The notes below the pieces were generated by a model, which searched no databases, was not told where the DNA came from, and saw only the letters and a list, made by a program, of their open reading frames with translations. This document shows, piece after piece, positions 33,165 to 46,092 of a stretch of 64,000 nt of DNA. Each line of letters begins with the position of its first letter. The first letter of the stretch is position 1. Both the position numbers and the translations under genes were made by a program. The DNA comes from Monocercomonoides exilis. Lineage: Eukaryota > Preaxostyla > Oxymonadida > Polymastigidae. The stretch is taken from assembly GCA_001643675.2 (NCBI GenBank), contig LSRY02000003.1, positions 1,292,001-1,356,000 on the forward strand, in the 5' to 3' direction.

Positions 33165-33496
33165 TACACCAATACAATACACAATTTCTATATAAATATA
33201 TTAGATTGGCAAATGCGTTGTACACAATTCTACAATTAGAAAACAATTCTTTTAATCTTCCTTACACAAATTGTGGGCATTTTTTATCGATAATGGTAAG
33301 ATCTCTTTTCTATTCATTTTTTTATGTATGTAAAATCTCTTTTTTAGCCATTTAAAGATTGACCATGAATCATTTGCCTTTTTAAATAATTGCTTCTCTT
33401 TTATTTAATGATAATGTTCATTGAATTATTACATTTTTAAACTTGATCCTTTCTTTTTTTGAAAATATGCAATTCAAATTACCAAATCCGAATTAG
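33165..33496. promoter_or_regulatory. Divergent intergenic region
   Basis: 332 bp separate the start codons of the VAMP7-like and poly(A)-binding-protein genes. No defined element is recognised; promoter function is inferred from the divergent arrangement. Confidence 0.35.
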
Positions 33497-36307
33497 ATGG
33501 CGCCAAATTCTACAATTCTCGTTTTGAGAGTACCATCAAGCATTTCAGAAAAAGATATTGTCCAATATATCCAAGCTCAATGCGGTGAAAACTCAATTGC
33601 TCAAATGAATCGTCTTTTACCAAAGGGCGCAAACCCATCTTCTCCTTCACATATAATCCATCAACGAATTGTTCTTAAAACTCCGGAAATGGGTATGATA
33701 TTCTTATTTTTGCATTCCAGAAAATTTGGCTTTTTTACAATGAAATGCTTTATTTTGATTTTGTTTCACCTTTCTCCTTTGTTTCTTTCATCGATTTAAT
33801 GCCCGTATTCACGCAAAAAAGCTAAAATTCTTGTTGAAAAGAAGGTTTTACCAATCAGCGGAGTCGATTTAACTGTTCAATATTTCAAAACTCAAAAAGA
33901 AATAAAAGATGAAGAAGAAGCAACTGTCGTATCAATAGAAGGTTTAGATGGAGAAAACGAGGATCAAATCAGTGAAGCGTTTTCGCGTTTTGGATCTATT
34001 GAAAAAATAGAATTGAATAAAGGAAATACTTTGTGTATGTTCAATTTCAAATGTTTTATTTGAATATTAAAATATTATTATTTTTTAAAATATCCAAATA
34101 TATTCTTATTTTGCTGAATTCTCCATCATTTAATGATATTTAGCTTTTGTAACATATCAGACTTTTGGATGTGCTGTCCGTGCACAAAAGGAACTCGACG
34201 ATAAGTTAATTGGCGAACATATTGTTAAAGTTAAATTAGTTCTTCCAGAAACCCCTTCATCATCCTCTTCTGATGCTAATGAATCTATCGATGGACCAAT
34301 TCTTGCAGCAAACAAATTGAATGTTATTATCAAGGGAACGCCATTAACAGGGATGTCCGACGGTTCTGCTCTTGAGGAAGTATGCAAGTCATTTGGTGCA
34401 TGCACGCTGATGCTGAAGGACGATGTGCAGCATCCCGACCGTCGACTGGCATTTGTGACGTTTGAGAGTGAGGAAGGAGCCTCAAAATGCATCGAGGCAA
34501 TGAATGGGAAGCCTCTTCCAGAAAGCGTTGTGTCGTTGCTGATGAAGAAGAGAGAGGAAGAGCGCGCGAAGAGAGGGGCAGGAGAGAAGACACAGGCAGA
34601 GCTGGAGGAGGAAGAGAAAATGAAGACATCTGGAATAGTTGTGGAGTACGTGAAGGAAGGGAAGAAAGCCTCACCATCTTCATCAGCTTCTTCTCCAGCA
34701 TCTTCATCATCTTCATCATCATCATCCACATCTCCCTCTGCATCTTCATCAGCAACCAGCTCAACTCTTTCTGCGAATGCGACGCCGTTTGGAGGCCCAC
34801 GTCACACAGCCTCCTCTTCATCATCGCTGTCGTCGTCACCGGCGCAGCGGACTGTTATGAACGGGCTGTTTCTGGTTGGTTTCAGCGCAGACGAGACAGA
34901 AGCGACGATCCGGCAGAAGCTGCGGCCGTATGGCAACATCGTCTCCATCCGCTTTACGGGGATGACCTCAGTTCCGTCTGAGGGGAGGCCCAGCAAGTGG
35001 CGGGCGACGGTGTTTATGGAGAACGAGAAGCAGGCAGAGGCTGTGCTGACACACGGAGTGGAGAAAGTGATTGTGACTCCGTACAAAACGATGGAGGAGA
35101 GGCAGAAGGAGAGCCAGCAGCACATGATGGAGAAGCAGGCATTGGAGTGGCAGTTCATGCAGCTTTATGCAATGATGAACCCAGCGTTTGCACAGGGACA
35201 GAGAATGATGAGAGGACCAGTTTCGTTTGCGCTTTTTTAATTATTTGCTGTCTTTTTCTGTTAATCAACAATTTTATGATTTTTATTTTTATTTTTATTT
35301 ATTTTTTTAAATATTTATTAATCATCATCTGTATACTATTCTGTCATCGAACCATCCAATTGTGCATCTTCTTCCTATCATTTCAAACAAACTCCAACAC
35401 AATTGGCAATCTCAGTGATCAGCACAGGTACTATCACTCAGGGCACTCAGGAAGCGAGATGCCCTACTCGTCTGAGATGATGGAGTCCGAGATGCAGTAC
35501 CGCAGTAGACCACAGAGAAACTCAGGCGACAACCAGTTCTTCTTTGCCCGCCAACCTGGAGCTGCTGCCTCAGCTGGCGCGCAGCAAGGAATGAACCCGA
35601 TGATGGGCTCAGCGGCGTCTCAGCAGGGAATGCCGCTTATTTCACAAGCACCTCAGCAGAGAGACGCGAGGGTGTATGGCGCAGGTGCAGGAATGAGAAG
35701 AGCAGACGGACAGGTGGCGAGATACGGCACAGGAAGGAACCAGGCGATGGCCCAGTCGCGCGGAGGGATGGGCGGAAGAGGCAGAGAGCAGATGATGATG
35801 GCACAACAACAGCAACAGCAGCAGCAGATGTCTCATCGCCAGATGGCAGCACAGCAGATGAGCTACACAGGTGCCCAGCAGGCAACAGGAATGGGAATGC
35901 GACAGATTCCCGCAGCGACTCAACAGAGTGCAACACTCATGGCACATTCAACAGCGACTGCTATTCCGACCATCACTTCAGTTCCACAGCAAAGTGTTGT
36001 TGGTCAAGGGGACATGCAGATGGCAGCAGGAGGCGTAGCAGCAGCGTCTGGCCAGACAGCAGCTGAACTCGCAGCACAAGGTGGATTTGATCTGAATACA
36101 CTGAAAGGACTGGACGAAGACGCACAGAGAGAAACTATTGGAGAGTTCATTTATTCAAAAGTTGAGCCTATTCACGGAGATTTGGCTGGAAAGATAACTG
36201 GAATGCTTTTGGAATTGGACAAAACACAACTATTTCCAATTGTGCAGAACTTAAAGCTTCTGCTTTCACATGCAGGACAAGCTGCCGTTCTACTTGGGCA
36301 AAAGTAA
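33497..36307 (+). CDS. Poly(A)-binding protein with four RRMs and C-terminal MLLE domain
   Basis: Cytoplasmic poly(A)-binding protein coats mRNA tails and links them to translation and deadenylation factors. Four exons are predicted: 33497-33692, 33822-34034, 34144-35224 and about 35428-36307. The final acceptor could instead be at 35415, adding four residues in frame. The product is about 789 residues. RRM1 starts STILVLRVPSSISEKD, RRM2 ATVVSIEGLDGENEDQ, RRM3 LNVIIKGTPLTGMSD (RNP1-like RLAFVTFES) and RRM4 MNGLFLVGFSADETEA. A Gln/Met/Ala-rich linker follows. The MLLE (PABC) domain near residue 725 to the end carries the signature KITGMLLELDKT. Oddities are a Lys/Glu-rich plus poly-Ser insert of about 90 residues between RRM3 and RRM4, and divergent RNP1 motifs in RRM1 and RRM2. 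It is longer than animal or yeast PABP (about 580-640). Confidence 0.9.
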
Positions 36308-36568
36308 ATAATTTTTTTATACTTTTTTACTCGGGTATACGGATAGTATTTTTTGATGTGAATGCTGAATTGTATGAGTGTTTTCTGTCCATTTTAATCC
36401 AAGAGCAAGCACAAAACGAGAATATGCCCAACTTTTTCGAATTTTCTAGTAAATTTGTATTTTTGAGGAAAAAATTTAATAAAAGCGTTTTATTTCTGAA
36501 AAAAAATGAAAATTAATAACCCATAAGTTACTGTGGCACGTTGGAGAAAATTTTTATTTTTCGAAAAC

Positions 36569-39500
36569 ATGAGTTACGAAGATGACTTCGATGATTATGA
36601 CAACTTTGGTTCAGAAAAGCCACATTTTTCTCCTGTTTTTGAAACAGTATGATTATTATTTGAAATATTAGTGTAGAAAAGTGAATTTTTGACAATTTCT
36701 TATTTTTATGTGAACGAAAGAAGCCTGATTCATCAACAAATCCTTTTTCTTCCTCATTTGACAATAATGAAAACGATAACTCGTTAAAGATTAAGAATAC
36801 AAAGAAGACTGATTCTCCATCAAAGGATCTTACGAACAATTCTTCCATTTCTTCATTTAGTGTCGACCCGACGACCGCAGCGGTTGTTGACACATATGAA
36901 AAGACCCCAATTAGCTTATCAAATTCAGACGAGTCATTGACAGATTATGAAAATCCGAGTATTCCTCCAAAAGATGATATTTCTACAGTGAATAACAGTG
37001 AAAAACCAGTCCTCCAACACTCAAAAAGCAGCGAAATACAAAATCAACAAGAAACGCAATCTCCTATCACAAGTAAAGATAGAAACGGAAAAGTACTTCT
37101 GAAGAAATCAACGAAACCATCCATTTCATCAACAGTTTCTTTAAGCCAGAATTCCTTGCAAACTCAACCAGGAAGAGCATCTTCATTTGCATCCACAACA
37201 GCAACATTAAGTGATGATCCAGCAGAACTGAAGAAGATGATTGCATATCTTAAAAGAGAACTTGCATTTGTTAAGAAACAAAATGAAAAAGCTGGAACAG
37301 AAATGATAAAAGTGATGGAATTAGAGAATATGCTAAGGGACAAAGAACGGGAAAATGAGTGCCTTCGCGAAGATTTGCGAAGTCTACAAACAGAAACGAA
37401 GATTGTTCAAAAAGCATTGCAGCAGAAAGAAGAGGAGGAGGAAAAAGAACCGTCAGTTGTGAGAAGGCTGGCTGGAGATGTGCAAGTCTTGAAAGAACAG
37501 CTTCGAAGAGAGAAAGACGGGAAACGAGACATCGAGCAGCAGCTCAAAAACAGCGACAACAGAAACGTGAGGCTTCTGAAGGAGAAAGAGAAGATGAGCG
37601 ACCAAATCAGCAAGTTGTGTGCGAAAATGAAAGAGCTCGATTCAAACAGAGGGGAAGAGATTATCAGTGACATAATGAAAGATGAGTATGTGCCGCCACC
37701 ATCGACTGCATCAACAGCCATTGCACCAGCTGGCTCCCCTGCGAAAACGCGGTTTGCAACACAGAGCGAGGCGCAGGCAATGCAAATTGAAGAGCTGCAG
37801 GTTCGGCTGCAGAAGGTGATGAAGACGAAAGACAGCACCATAAAGACACAGCAGCGCCAAATTCATGCGCTTCAGATGCAAACAGACGAGCTGAAGCGCG
37901 AGGCGCAGCAGAAGGACGCTGCCATCAGCGCGAAGGAGAGAGAAATCAAGCTGATGACGCTGCAGCTGGTGGGGAGAAGCACACTGACGATGAGCGGAAT
38001 CAGCAGAAGAGAAGGAATGCCCTCCACAGCGATGTCATTGGGTGTTGGAATGGGAAGCGGGGGAAGTGCAGACTCAGCAGCACAAGCACAGAAAATGGGT
38101 GGTGTCAGTGCAACTGGAGGGAGATCAGCTCCTCCGCTGCAGATATCACCGCATATGAGGGTGATGTATTCGCCAAGGAAAGCGAATTCTGGGATGAGCG
38201 TTGGAGGAGATGCGATATACTCTGTTGAAAGCAGGAAAGCGATGATGCTTACTCCGCCTTTGACAGAAGACAGACTGAATCCGCATCGGCTGGCACCGAT
38301 GGAGAAAGAAAAGGGAGAGAAAGGAGAGAAAGAAAAGGGAAAAGAAACAGAGAGAAAGAAGAGAGAAAGAAAGAAAGAGAAAATGGAAGAGAGAGAAAAT
38401 GACAAAGAGAAGAGAAAGAGAAAGGAGAAAGATAGAAGAAAAGGGGGTGATGCTCATGACGAGGGAAATGAGGCTTCGCCTCCTCTTTCGCCTCCTTCGG
38501 TTGTGGTGAAACATAAAAAGAAAGCGAAGAAGGAAGGAAGAAACGAAGATGATACGGAAGAAGGAGAAGAAGAAAAAGAAGTTAGAAGTGGAAAGAGGAA
38601 CAAGAAGAGAGCAACAAAGAGAAAAAGTGAAAGAGAAGAAGATAAAGCGGACGATGAAACAGAGAGCGAAGAAGAGGAGGGAAAGAAAGAAGTTGATGAA
38701 ACTGCAAAAGGAAAGGATCAAAAAGCAAAAAGTAAAAAGAGGACAAACAGAGAGAAAAGCGAAGCGAGAAGGAAAACGAAGAAAGAAACAAAAGAAATCC
38801 CGAGAAAAAGCAAAGATGTGAAAGAAGAAGAAGAGGAATCTGAGGAAGAAGATAACGAAATTGAAGAGGCGGAAAGAAAAGCAAAAATTGAAGAAGAAAA
38901 TGCCAAAAAGCCTCGTTTCACATCACGTCCAAAGCCGAAAAAGAAAGATTTGACAATTCCATCCTCATCATCCTCCTCCTCCTCCTCTTCTTCTTCATAT
39001 TCACAACAGACAACTCGTTCTATTGCCCCAACCGAAACAGCAAGCAACGATGTTGCAGTTGTTGGTAGCGGGGAATCAGCTTGTGAAGAGGAAGAGAATG
39101 AAGAAGAAGAAGGAGATAGCGTTAAAACAAAGAAAAAGGTAAAAAAAGATATTTCCGAAAAAAGTGGAGAGAGAAAGATGAGCAAAAGAAGAAAACAGGA
39201 AGAAGGTAAAGAAGAAGCAAAGAAATTGAGGAAAAGCCATTCTTCGAGCAAAGAAAAAGAAACATTTGAAGGCAGAAATGAAGAAGAGGCGGAAGATAAA
39301 CTTGTGAATAAGGAGAAAGTTAATCTGAAATCAACAGATGAAGAAATTTCTGGAGAAGAAGCATCAAATCAAGAAAGAGAAAGAGAAAGAGAAAATGCTG
39401 AGGATAAAACCACTTCACTATCACAATCACTCGAAACTCAACTTCAGCAGAATGATTTTATGCAGAAAGAGGAAAACACAAAAACCACAACTGTTGAAGA

Positions 39501-39588
39501 TGAAGGAGGATGGGAAGGAACAGATGAAGGGAATTATGAAGTAAACGAAAATGAAGACGATGAAAATAGCTCACCGTTTCACTTTTGA
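36569..39588 (+). CDS. Coiled-coil protein, lebercilin-like
   Basis: Exon 1 is 36569-36646 (starting MSYEDDFDDYDNFGS), then a 74-nt intron (GTATGA...GAAAG), then exon 2 at 36721-39588; the product is 981 residues. Residues about 190-330 and 370-430 form coiled coils. The segment from LKKMIAYLKRELAFVKKQNE through RRLAGDVQVLKEQLRREKDG to SDQISKLCAKMKEL follows the pattern of the lebercilin (LCA5) domain, found in axonemal or ciliary proteins. The C-terminal half is a highly charged Lys/Glu/Arg low-complexity region with a short poly-Ser run. There is no membrane span. A role in the flagellar apparatus is plausible for an oxymonad but is inferred only from this family resemblance; a generic coiled-coil protein is the alternative. 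Confidence 0.6.
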
Positions 39589-42161
39589 GCAGATTTTTAT
39601 TTGACAATTCATTTAAAATATCATTTATTATAAATTTGTTTTGGAATTGATAATTAATTTTGCATTTTTTCAGATTAGCAAACTTTTTTTTATCATGATA
39701 CATTTTATCATTTCTATCTTAATTCTCTTTGCTGTCAGTCTTATGTTTGTGTAATGAATTTTACAATTCCATTTTCATTCAAAAGAGAAATAAATCATTT
39801 TTGTTTTTTTTAATTAGTATTTTTCGAATGTTCCACATGTTAAATAATTTCTATTTACACTTCATAATGTCATTTCAATTGAATGTGATATGCTGGGATG
39901 TGTGTAAGGAAGTGTGCGTTTTATGAATAAGTTAATATTTGTGGTGAAAGTGCGAGTGTGTGCTTGAGTGTGAGTGTGAATGTGAATGTGAGTGTAAGTG
40001 TGTATGTGTGTGCTATAGTGTGATGAATGAATGTGTAAAAAACTAAGTGCAAATTGATGAAAACACCGCGCTGATATAAAAGATTCAATGTGCACTGTGA
40101 TAGCAGCACGGGGTGGTGTGAATAGGGAAAAGCTTGAGTGATTTCGCTCTTCAATTGGAAAATAAATATTTAAAATAAAACGAGACATCGTTTATTTTTT
40201 GTTTATTTTATTCATTTTTTTAATTCATTTCTTTGAGTGTTTGAGAAGTTTGTTGATATTTCGAGCGATTTCTGTGGAGGATTTCAGGAAAAAGTCTTAA
40301 ATAAAGAAAGAAATTGTTGAAATAACAAACAAAAAAGAGAAGTTGGATAAGCCAGAACTGAAACAACCAGATAAATCGATGTAATTGCAGCATAATAAAA
40401 ACATGAAATGCAATCGAAATATTAATTGTGTAAAAAAAAAAAATAGAAAAGAATAATATTTTTCCGTGTGAATAAAATATTGAGTGACAATTACAACAAC
40501 TTCATAAAATAGACAAAGATTAACAACCGAGGAAAACCAATAAGACCAGGATTACATAAAGTACAAAAATCGCTCTATCGAAAACGAAACATTCAATACA
40601 ATGATGCTTATATTATATTCAAAAAATCCTTTTTGTAAGTATTTTTTTCTTTAAAAGGAAAAAAAACTTGATTATTATAAACATTTGCCCACCGAAATGT
40701 TCTTTTTAAACAGCGCTTTATTTTCCGCGTTGAACTTTTGACAAAGAAAGTCTCATAATTAAGAATTATCATAATCAACAACATAAAAGAGATTGCGAAC
40801 AGAACCGAATAAGGAGAATACAAAAGACTTGAAGACAAAATAGGAAACATGCGATAACAATAATCATCATTATCATTATTATGAAAATACGTAAGAAAGA
40901 TCGAATAGTGAAGGAAAGCTATTGAAAGTCGCTGGACAATTAAGAAAATAAAAAATATGTGAAAAACACTATTTTCCTAATGAGACTGCCAATATAAAGT
41001 GCAAAAAATTTTCCAACATAAGCGATGCAAAGAGAACATTGATAATGATCAGGGAATGAAATACACCAAATAATCTTTCCCAAAAAAATAAGATTTACAT
41101 AAAATAAAGTAAGCAAAGAAAAAAAATAAAAACACAAGGGCAGTAATGCAATACTTGGTTGATAAAGAAATAGAAAGCATTTTCGGTTCAATCAAAAATA
41201 AATAAATAAGAAATAAAAAATAAATAACGAAAAATAGTTTGAGATTATTATTATAAAAGAATACGAGATAGAAATAGTACTTTTACATATAGCGAAATAA
41301 CGCCGAGGAAATCAACAAACTCTGCAAAATATACAAAATAATGAGAGAAAAATAAAATGACTCAACCAAATATGTTACAACCAAATATTAAAAGTCAAAA
41401 AAGATTATTTGTGAAACAAAAAAAGAAGGAAAGAAAAGAAGAAGAAAATCAAATAAAAACTAACAAATGCATTTTCATAAAAAAATGCATCATTGTGTTA
41501 TGTATTCATAACAACAATGAAGAAGAAAAAGAACAAACAATTACGGTGCACAAGATAGAATGTGATTAAATAAAATAAAGCAAAATGGGGAATAAAATAA
41601 AAATCAAAAAATTTTAATAAAAAAACGTGAGAAAAATACGGATATAAATGATTAACACTTCTTTACAATTATAAAAAAGAAAAGAAAAGCAAAGAAAAGT
41701 ATCGTTGATTTTCTGACAAATAAAGCAAAAGCAGAAAAAAATCTAATTGGATAAGATTTAATGCAAAAATTGAAGCATAATATAAATTTCGTGATAATTT
41801 TTGTTAACAAAATATTCTCATTGAAATAATAACGAATTGTTAATAGGCAAAGAAAGAAAGAAAGAAAGAAGAAAGAAAGAAAAGAAGGTATGAAAACAAA
41901 GGATATAATAACATTATTTTACTTCAATTTTGAAAGAGGTTAATAATTTCTATTGAAGAAAATTGACAACAACGTCATAAATCATTCAATTCAATGAAGA
42001 AGAAAAAAGAAAAATTAGCTGTGAAAGAAGCAAAGAAACAAGATTAAACAACAAAAGATAATTGAAAAAGACACTTTGTATTACGAAATATATCTCCATT
42101 TACTTTTTTTCCTTTAAAAAAATTCAATGGAATCTATAAAAAGAAGTTATCTTCTAATTTT

Positions 42162-42193
<32 letters not shown>

Positions 42194-42615
42194 TCAAATA
42201 AGAAGCTTAAACATATTTATTTACCTCATTAAACATCTCCACTTCTCGAACAATGCAATGCCACCCTGTCAAAAACAAATCCATCATACAAACATTCACT
42301 CCCCTCATTGAAATATCCTGAAATAAGATGCAGAAATACAAAAAATACACTTTTGTGCTGTTGAATAACAATTCATTAATCGATGAAAACATCAGATTCC
42401 TTTGGAATACTTGCAATCACATGGGATCAAAGCTTATTAGCATCCCTTCAATTCCTCATAGCCATATCTTTCACAATAAATTAGCATATAAATAAATGGC
42501 AGATGAAGATAACATTCAATTCAACTCTATTTAACTCTATTTAACTCTATTCCATTCTATTCTATTTAATTTTAATTTATTTTTGAAAGAATTCACAAGA
42601 ATTCCAACATATCAC
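39589..42615. other. 3-kb AT-rich region with no credible gene
   Basis: Contains a GTGTGA/GTGAAT-type tract at about 39940-40015, a GAAA tract at 41850-41885, a TTTC tract at 42161-42196 and an imperfect TTTAACTCTA tandem at about 42525-42565. Between 40200 and 42150 the plus strand is strikingly rich in A and poor in C. All frames are closed by frequent stops; the longest (41357-41569) is Lys-rich and unsupported. It separates two genes whose 3' ends face each other. Confidence 0.6.
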
Positions 42616-45600
42616 CTACGGAAACAGCGAAAGAGGAGGAGAATTCACCAGCCCCGGGGGATAAGAATAAGAAGGAGATGAGGTTGCTACATCATCATCA
42701 TCATCACCTGGTATAAGCAAAGTACTTGATTGTTCTGGAGACACCAACATGAAAGGAGAGGAAGGCGAATAGGAAGAAATAGGGGCAGGCAATGGAGAAG
42801 TCTGGGTTGTGCTGCCATTTGCATTCAGATGAGAAGAATGAATGGCGTTATTGTTGCTATTATTGTTATTGCTATTATTAATATTGTTGTTGTTGTTGGA
42901 TGTAGAAGAAGAAGTTGACAGTTCTGATGAAGCAGAAGAAGACAATGATAATAACAAAGACGATGATAAGGAAGAAGAAGAAGAAGAAGAAGAAGAAGAA
43001 GAAGGAAGAGGAGGAGCTAACGATAAAAATGTCCCTGATGATGTTGACGATGATGAAAATGAAAATGAGGATGATGATGTTTGTATTGCTCTTGCAGCTG
43101 ATCCATTCATCTTTGTTGACATGAGCAGACTGTGCAGTGAAAGAGGAGGAAGCTCCTGTTGAATGTTAATTCTCTCATCAACAACAGAAGAGTCAGAAGA
43201 AGAGGGAAGAGAAGAAGAAGAAATGGAAGAAGAATAAGAAGAAGAAGAAACAGAGGAAGAAGAAGATGAAGAGGAAGAAGAAGCAACAGCTCCTGAAGAA
43301 GCAAACACAGGAGAAGGGCTTTGAGCAGAAGAGACTGATTCATAAGAGCTCTGCGAAGAACGAGATTCAACAGAGTTAGCGATGAACGAGGCTGACGAAT
43401 CAGAAGAGAGAGAAGAATTGAAAGAGGAAGGAGAAGATGAAAAGGAAGAAGTGACTTCTTCAGAACTGTTTTGAAACAAGGGCCTTTGGATTGATGGATG
43501 CTCAGAGTAAGAAGAAGAGGAGGAAGAGGAGGAAGAGGAGGAAGATGATGAAGAGAGAGAAGAAGAGAGAGAAGAGGAAAGAGGAATAAGTGGCTGTGTG
43601 GATTGGGCTAGTGACAATAGAGAAGGATCAAGAAGAGAAGAGGAACGAAAAGGATGAAGGGAGGGTTGAGATGATAAGGAAGACAATAAAGAAGAAGAAG
43701 AAGAGGAGGAGGAGGAAGAAGAAGAAGAAGATGATGATGATGATGGAATAGAAGAAGAAGAATCATTAGAAGAAGTCAACGAAGACGATAATGAAGATAG
43801 GAAAGATGATGAAAGATTCTTTTCTCTTGAAGGTGACTGCAAAATGGCACGACGAGTTAAAACATCTTGTCGGATATTCTGTTTCCACTGATTGGAATGA
43901 GGATGCTGATAAAAAGTGAATGAGTTTGACCTGCTGCTGTTGTATTTTGTAGATGATGCATCAACAGGGGTGGAAGAAGGAGAGGGGAAGGGAGATGGAG
44001 AGAGCGTGTTTGAAGCACAATTAGAAGAAATATTTGAAGAAGAAGAAGAATAAGAAGAAGCAGATGACAGTGATGATGATATAGAAGAAGGATATGATGA
44101 TGAAGGATATGAAGAAGAGGAAGCAGAAGAAGAGGATGAGGAAGAAGAAGCAGTATTCAGTTTCGATGATGATGTGGAAATTGAAGGAGAAGGAGAAACA
44201 GAATTTGTTGAAAGAACATTGGCCAATCGAGGCGACTGGGAAAGAGGAGACAGTTTGTTTGATAATGCTGCTTTGCCAACAGAAGGGAGAGAAGAAAGAC
44301 GAGGAGGTGGGGGAAGATTGGTGGATTGCTCATTTCGAGGAGAGAAGGAAATAGAAGAAGAAGATGAGGAGGAGGAGGAAGAAGAAGATGAAGAAATAGA
44401 AGAAATGTTAGAAGAAGGAGAAGGAGAAGGAGAAGGAGAAGAAGAAGAAGATATAACATTCGAAGATCCATTAGAAGCAGGTGATATACGTGGAGGTGGT
44501 GGTGGCAAAGCACCGTTCTGAGCGAGCTGAGAAGAGAGTCTTATTTGCGAGGCGAGTGTGGATGAGTTGAGGAGCGCCGAAGGAGAAGCAGGAGGAGGTG
44601 GGAGAGGAAGAGGAGCCACTCCCTTTGGCAGAGGAGCCAGCGGCTGGGCGGGCAGTTTGAGGGAAGGATCAGAGAAGATGGTGTTGAGGGATGAGAGAGA
44701 AGATACAGAGGAAGAAGAAGAAGAAGAAGATGATGATGATGATGAATTATTTGAAGAAGTAGAAGAAGAAGCAGAAGAAGCAGAACGTGGATGAGAAATG
44801 GCTTTGTGTAAAGAAGGTGTTGACGAAACGGAGGAAGGTGCTGAGGAAGAAGAGGAAGAAGAGGATGAAGAGGAATACTTCCTCGAAGGTGTTTTTGATG
44901 AAGAAGAGGTACAATAAGATGCACCAGAAGATGCAGAAGAAGAAATCATTGAAGAAGAAACAACTGGAACATTGCCGGCTGATGCAGAATGCGACAGAGA
45001 AGGTGTTGTTGAATGGAGCAACGTATTCGCACAAGACGATGGCGGAGAGAAAAGAGGAGCTGTGATCGGATTCTGCAGCAGCTGCGGCTTCAGCGGAGGA
45101 GGAGGCAGCGGCGGGTGGATGAGCATGCATGTTAAGGTCTTCTGTGATTGGATTCCGTCTGATGACTGCAACCTGGGGTCTGACAATAAGCATTTTGGTG
45201 TGGGTGGCGTGGCGGCAAAGACTGGTGTTGTGATTTGAGGCAAAAAGGTAGGACGAGCTGAGATGCTTAGAGTCAGCGGCGTGGGAGTCAATGAACTGAG
45301 TTGCGGAGAGTTCACATGGACACTCGTTATGCTGCTCAAAGTAGGCTTTTGTAATCGCCTTTTGCTTTTTGGTGATGGAGATGGGCATGCTTGATAATGA
45401 AAAGGTGAGGTTGGCTGTGCTGGAGACTGAACAATAGGTGATGATAGAACATAGGGCGTTTTTAAATTTGATGGTGAAGAGAGTATGCATTCCATTAGAG
45501 GAATTTGCGCTCTTCGAGGTGCATTTTCAAAAAGAGGAGCCTGATCAACTGGAGGGAGATCTGAGGAAAGATGTTGAGATTGTATTCCATCCATTAAACG

Positions 45601-46092
45601 TAATAATTCTAATCCTGCGTGAAAAGATTGCTTTGCTAACGGAATGGAAGAAACTGATTTGAATTGCTGATTAAAGTTTGAGTCTTTTGTATTTTGCTCA
45701 TTGGAAGATGAAGGAAGCCGAAAATAACTATCTATTTTCAAAGTTTGAAAAGCAGATGATGAAGATGGTGAAGGTTGAGAATAGCCCGATAAAAAATGAT
45801 TTGGCACATTCAATTGATTATTTTGGCTTTTTCCATTTGAAAGAGGATTATGAAGGGCTGCTCGAGGAGGAGTCAACAAGCAGCTATCCCTTGATGATGG
45901 GCTTTGCTGTTTATCTTGTGATGACTCATTTTTCTGTTTGTGAGATGAATCAATATCGCAAAAATGTTTTGAAGATGTTTGAGAATTTGGACCATTCATA
46001 TTACTGTGAGAGCCGCGCACATTCGATGTGCTAGTGGCTTCGTGCTCATCCTTGAAATGCATTGCTTCTTTTTCGCTGGAAATCCCAGACAT
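42616..46092 (-). CDS. Serine/proline-rich low-complexity protein, unknown function
   Basis: One frame of 1,158 residues from ATG at 46092 (MSGISSEKEAMHFKDEHEAT); the frame stays open a little upstream but without an ATG. I recognise no domain. The first third is a mixed-composition, probably disordered region with some hydrophobic patches (AGLELLRLMDGIQSQHL). The rest alternates poly-Ser runs (up to about 15), Pro-rich stretches (PPLPPPPLKP, LPPPPPRISP) and a poly-Asn patch near the C-terminus. There is no signal peptide or membrane span. Runs use TCT, TCC and TCA serine codons mixed together, which suggests protein-level maintenance rather than fresh slippage alone. Pro-rich motifs could bind SH3, WW or EVH1 domains, but nothing here shows that. 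It is likely a real gene because the frame is open for 3.5 kb. Confidence 0.7.
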   Translation of the reverse strand: MSGISSEKEAMHFKDEHEATSTSNVRGSHSNMNGPNSQTSSKHFCDIDSSHKQKNESSQDKQQSPSSRDSCLLTPPRAALHNPLSNGKSQNNQLNVPNHFLSGYSQPSPSSSSAFQTLKIDSYFRLPSSSNEQNTKDSNFNQQFKSVSSIPLAKQSFHAGLELLRLMDGIQSQHLSSDLPPVDQAPLFENAPRRAQIPLMECILSSPSNLKTPYVLSSPIVQSPAQPTSPFHYQACPSPSPKSKRRLQKPTLSSITSVHVNSPQLSSLTPTPLTLSISARPTFLPQITTPVFAATPPTPKCLLSDPRLQSSDGIQSQKTLTCMLIHPPLPPPPLKPQLLQNPITAPLFSPPSSCANTLLHSTTPSLSHSASAGNVPVVSSSMISSSASSGASYCTSSSSKTPSRKYSSSSSSSSSSSAPSSVSSTPSLHKAISHPRSASSASSSTSSNNSSSSSSSSSSSSSVSSLSSLNTIFSDPSLKLPAQPLAPLPKGVAPLPLPPPPASPSALLNSSTLASQIRLSSQLAQNGALPPPPPRISPASNGSSNVISSSSSPSPSPSPSSNISSISSSSSSSSSSSSSSISFSPRNEQSTNLPPPPRLSSLPSVGKAALSNKLSPLSQSPRLANVLSTNSVSPSPSISTSSSKLNTASSSSSSSSASSSSYPSSSYPSSISSSLSSASSYSSSSSNISSNCASNTLSPSPFPSPSSTPVDASSTKYNSSRSNSFTFYQHPHSNQWKQNIRQDVLTRRAILQSPSREKNLSSSFLSSLSSSLTSSNDSSSSIPSSSSSSSSSSSSSSSSSSLLSSLSSQPSLHPFRSSSLLDPSLLSLAQSTQPLIPLSSSLSSSLSSSSSSSSSSSSSSSYSEHPSIQRPLFQNSSEEVTSSFSSSPSSFNSSLSSDSSASFIANSVESRSSQSSYESVSSAQSPSPVFASSGAVASSSSSSSSSSVSSSSYSSSISSSSLPSSSDSSVVDERINIQQELPPLSLHSLLMSTKMNGSAARAIQTSSSSFSFSSSSTSSGTFLSLAPPLPSSSSSSSSSSSLSSSLLLSLSSSASSELSTSSSTSNNNNNINNSNNNNSNNNAIHSSHLNANGSTTQTSPLPAPISSYSPSSPFMLVSPEQSSTLLIPGDDDDDVATSSPSYSYPPGLVNSPPLSLFP

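Noticed and set aside
44157-45490. Leu-rich and Glu-rich frames overlapping the gene at 42616-46092
   Set aside because: Shadows of poly-serine triplets read in other frames; the 1,158-residue frame is longest and least repetitive at its N-terminus.
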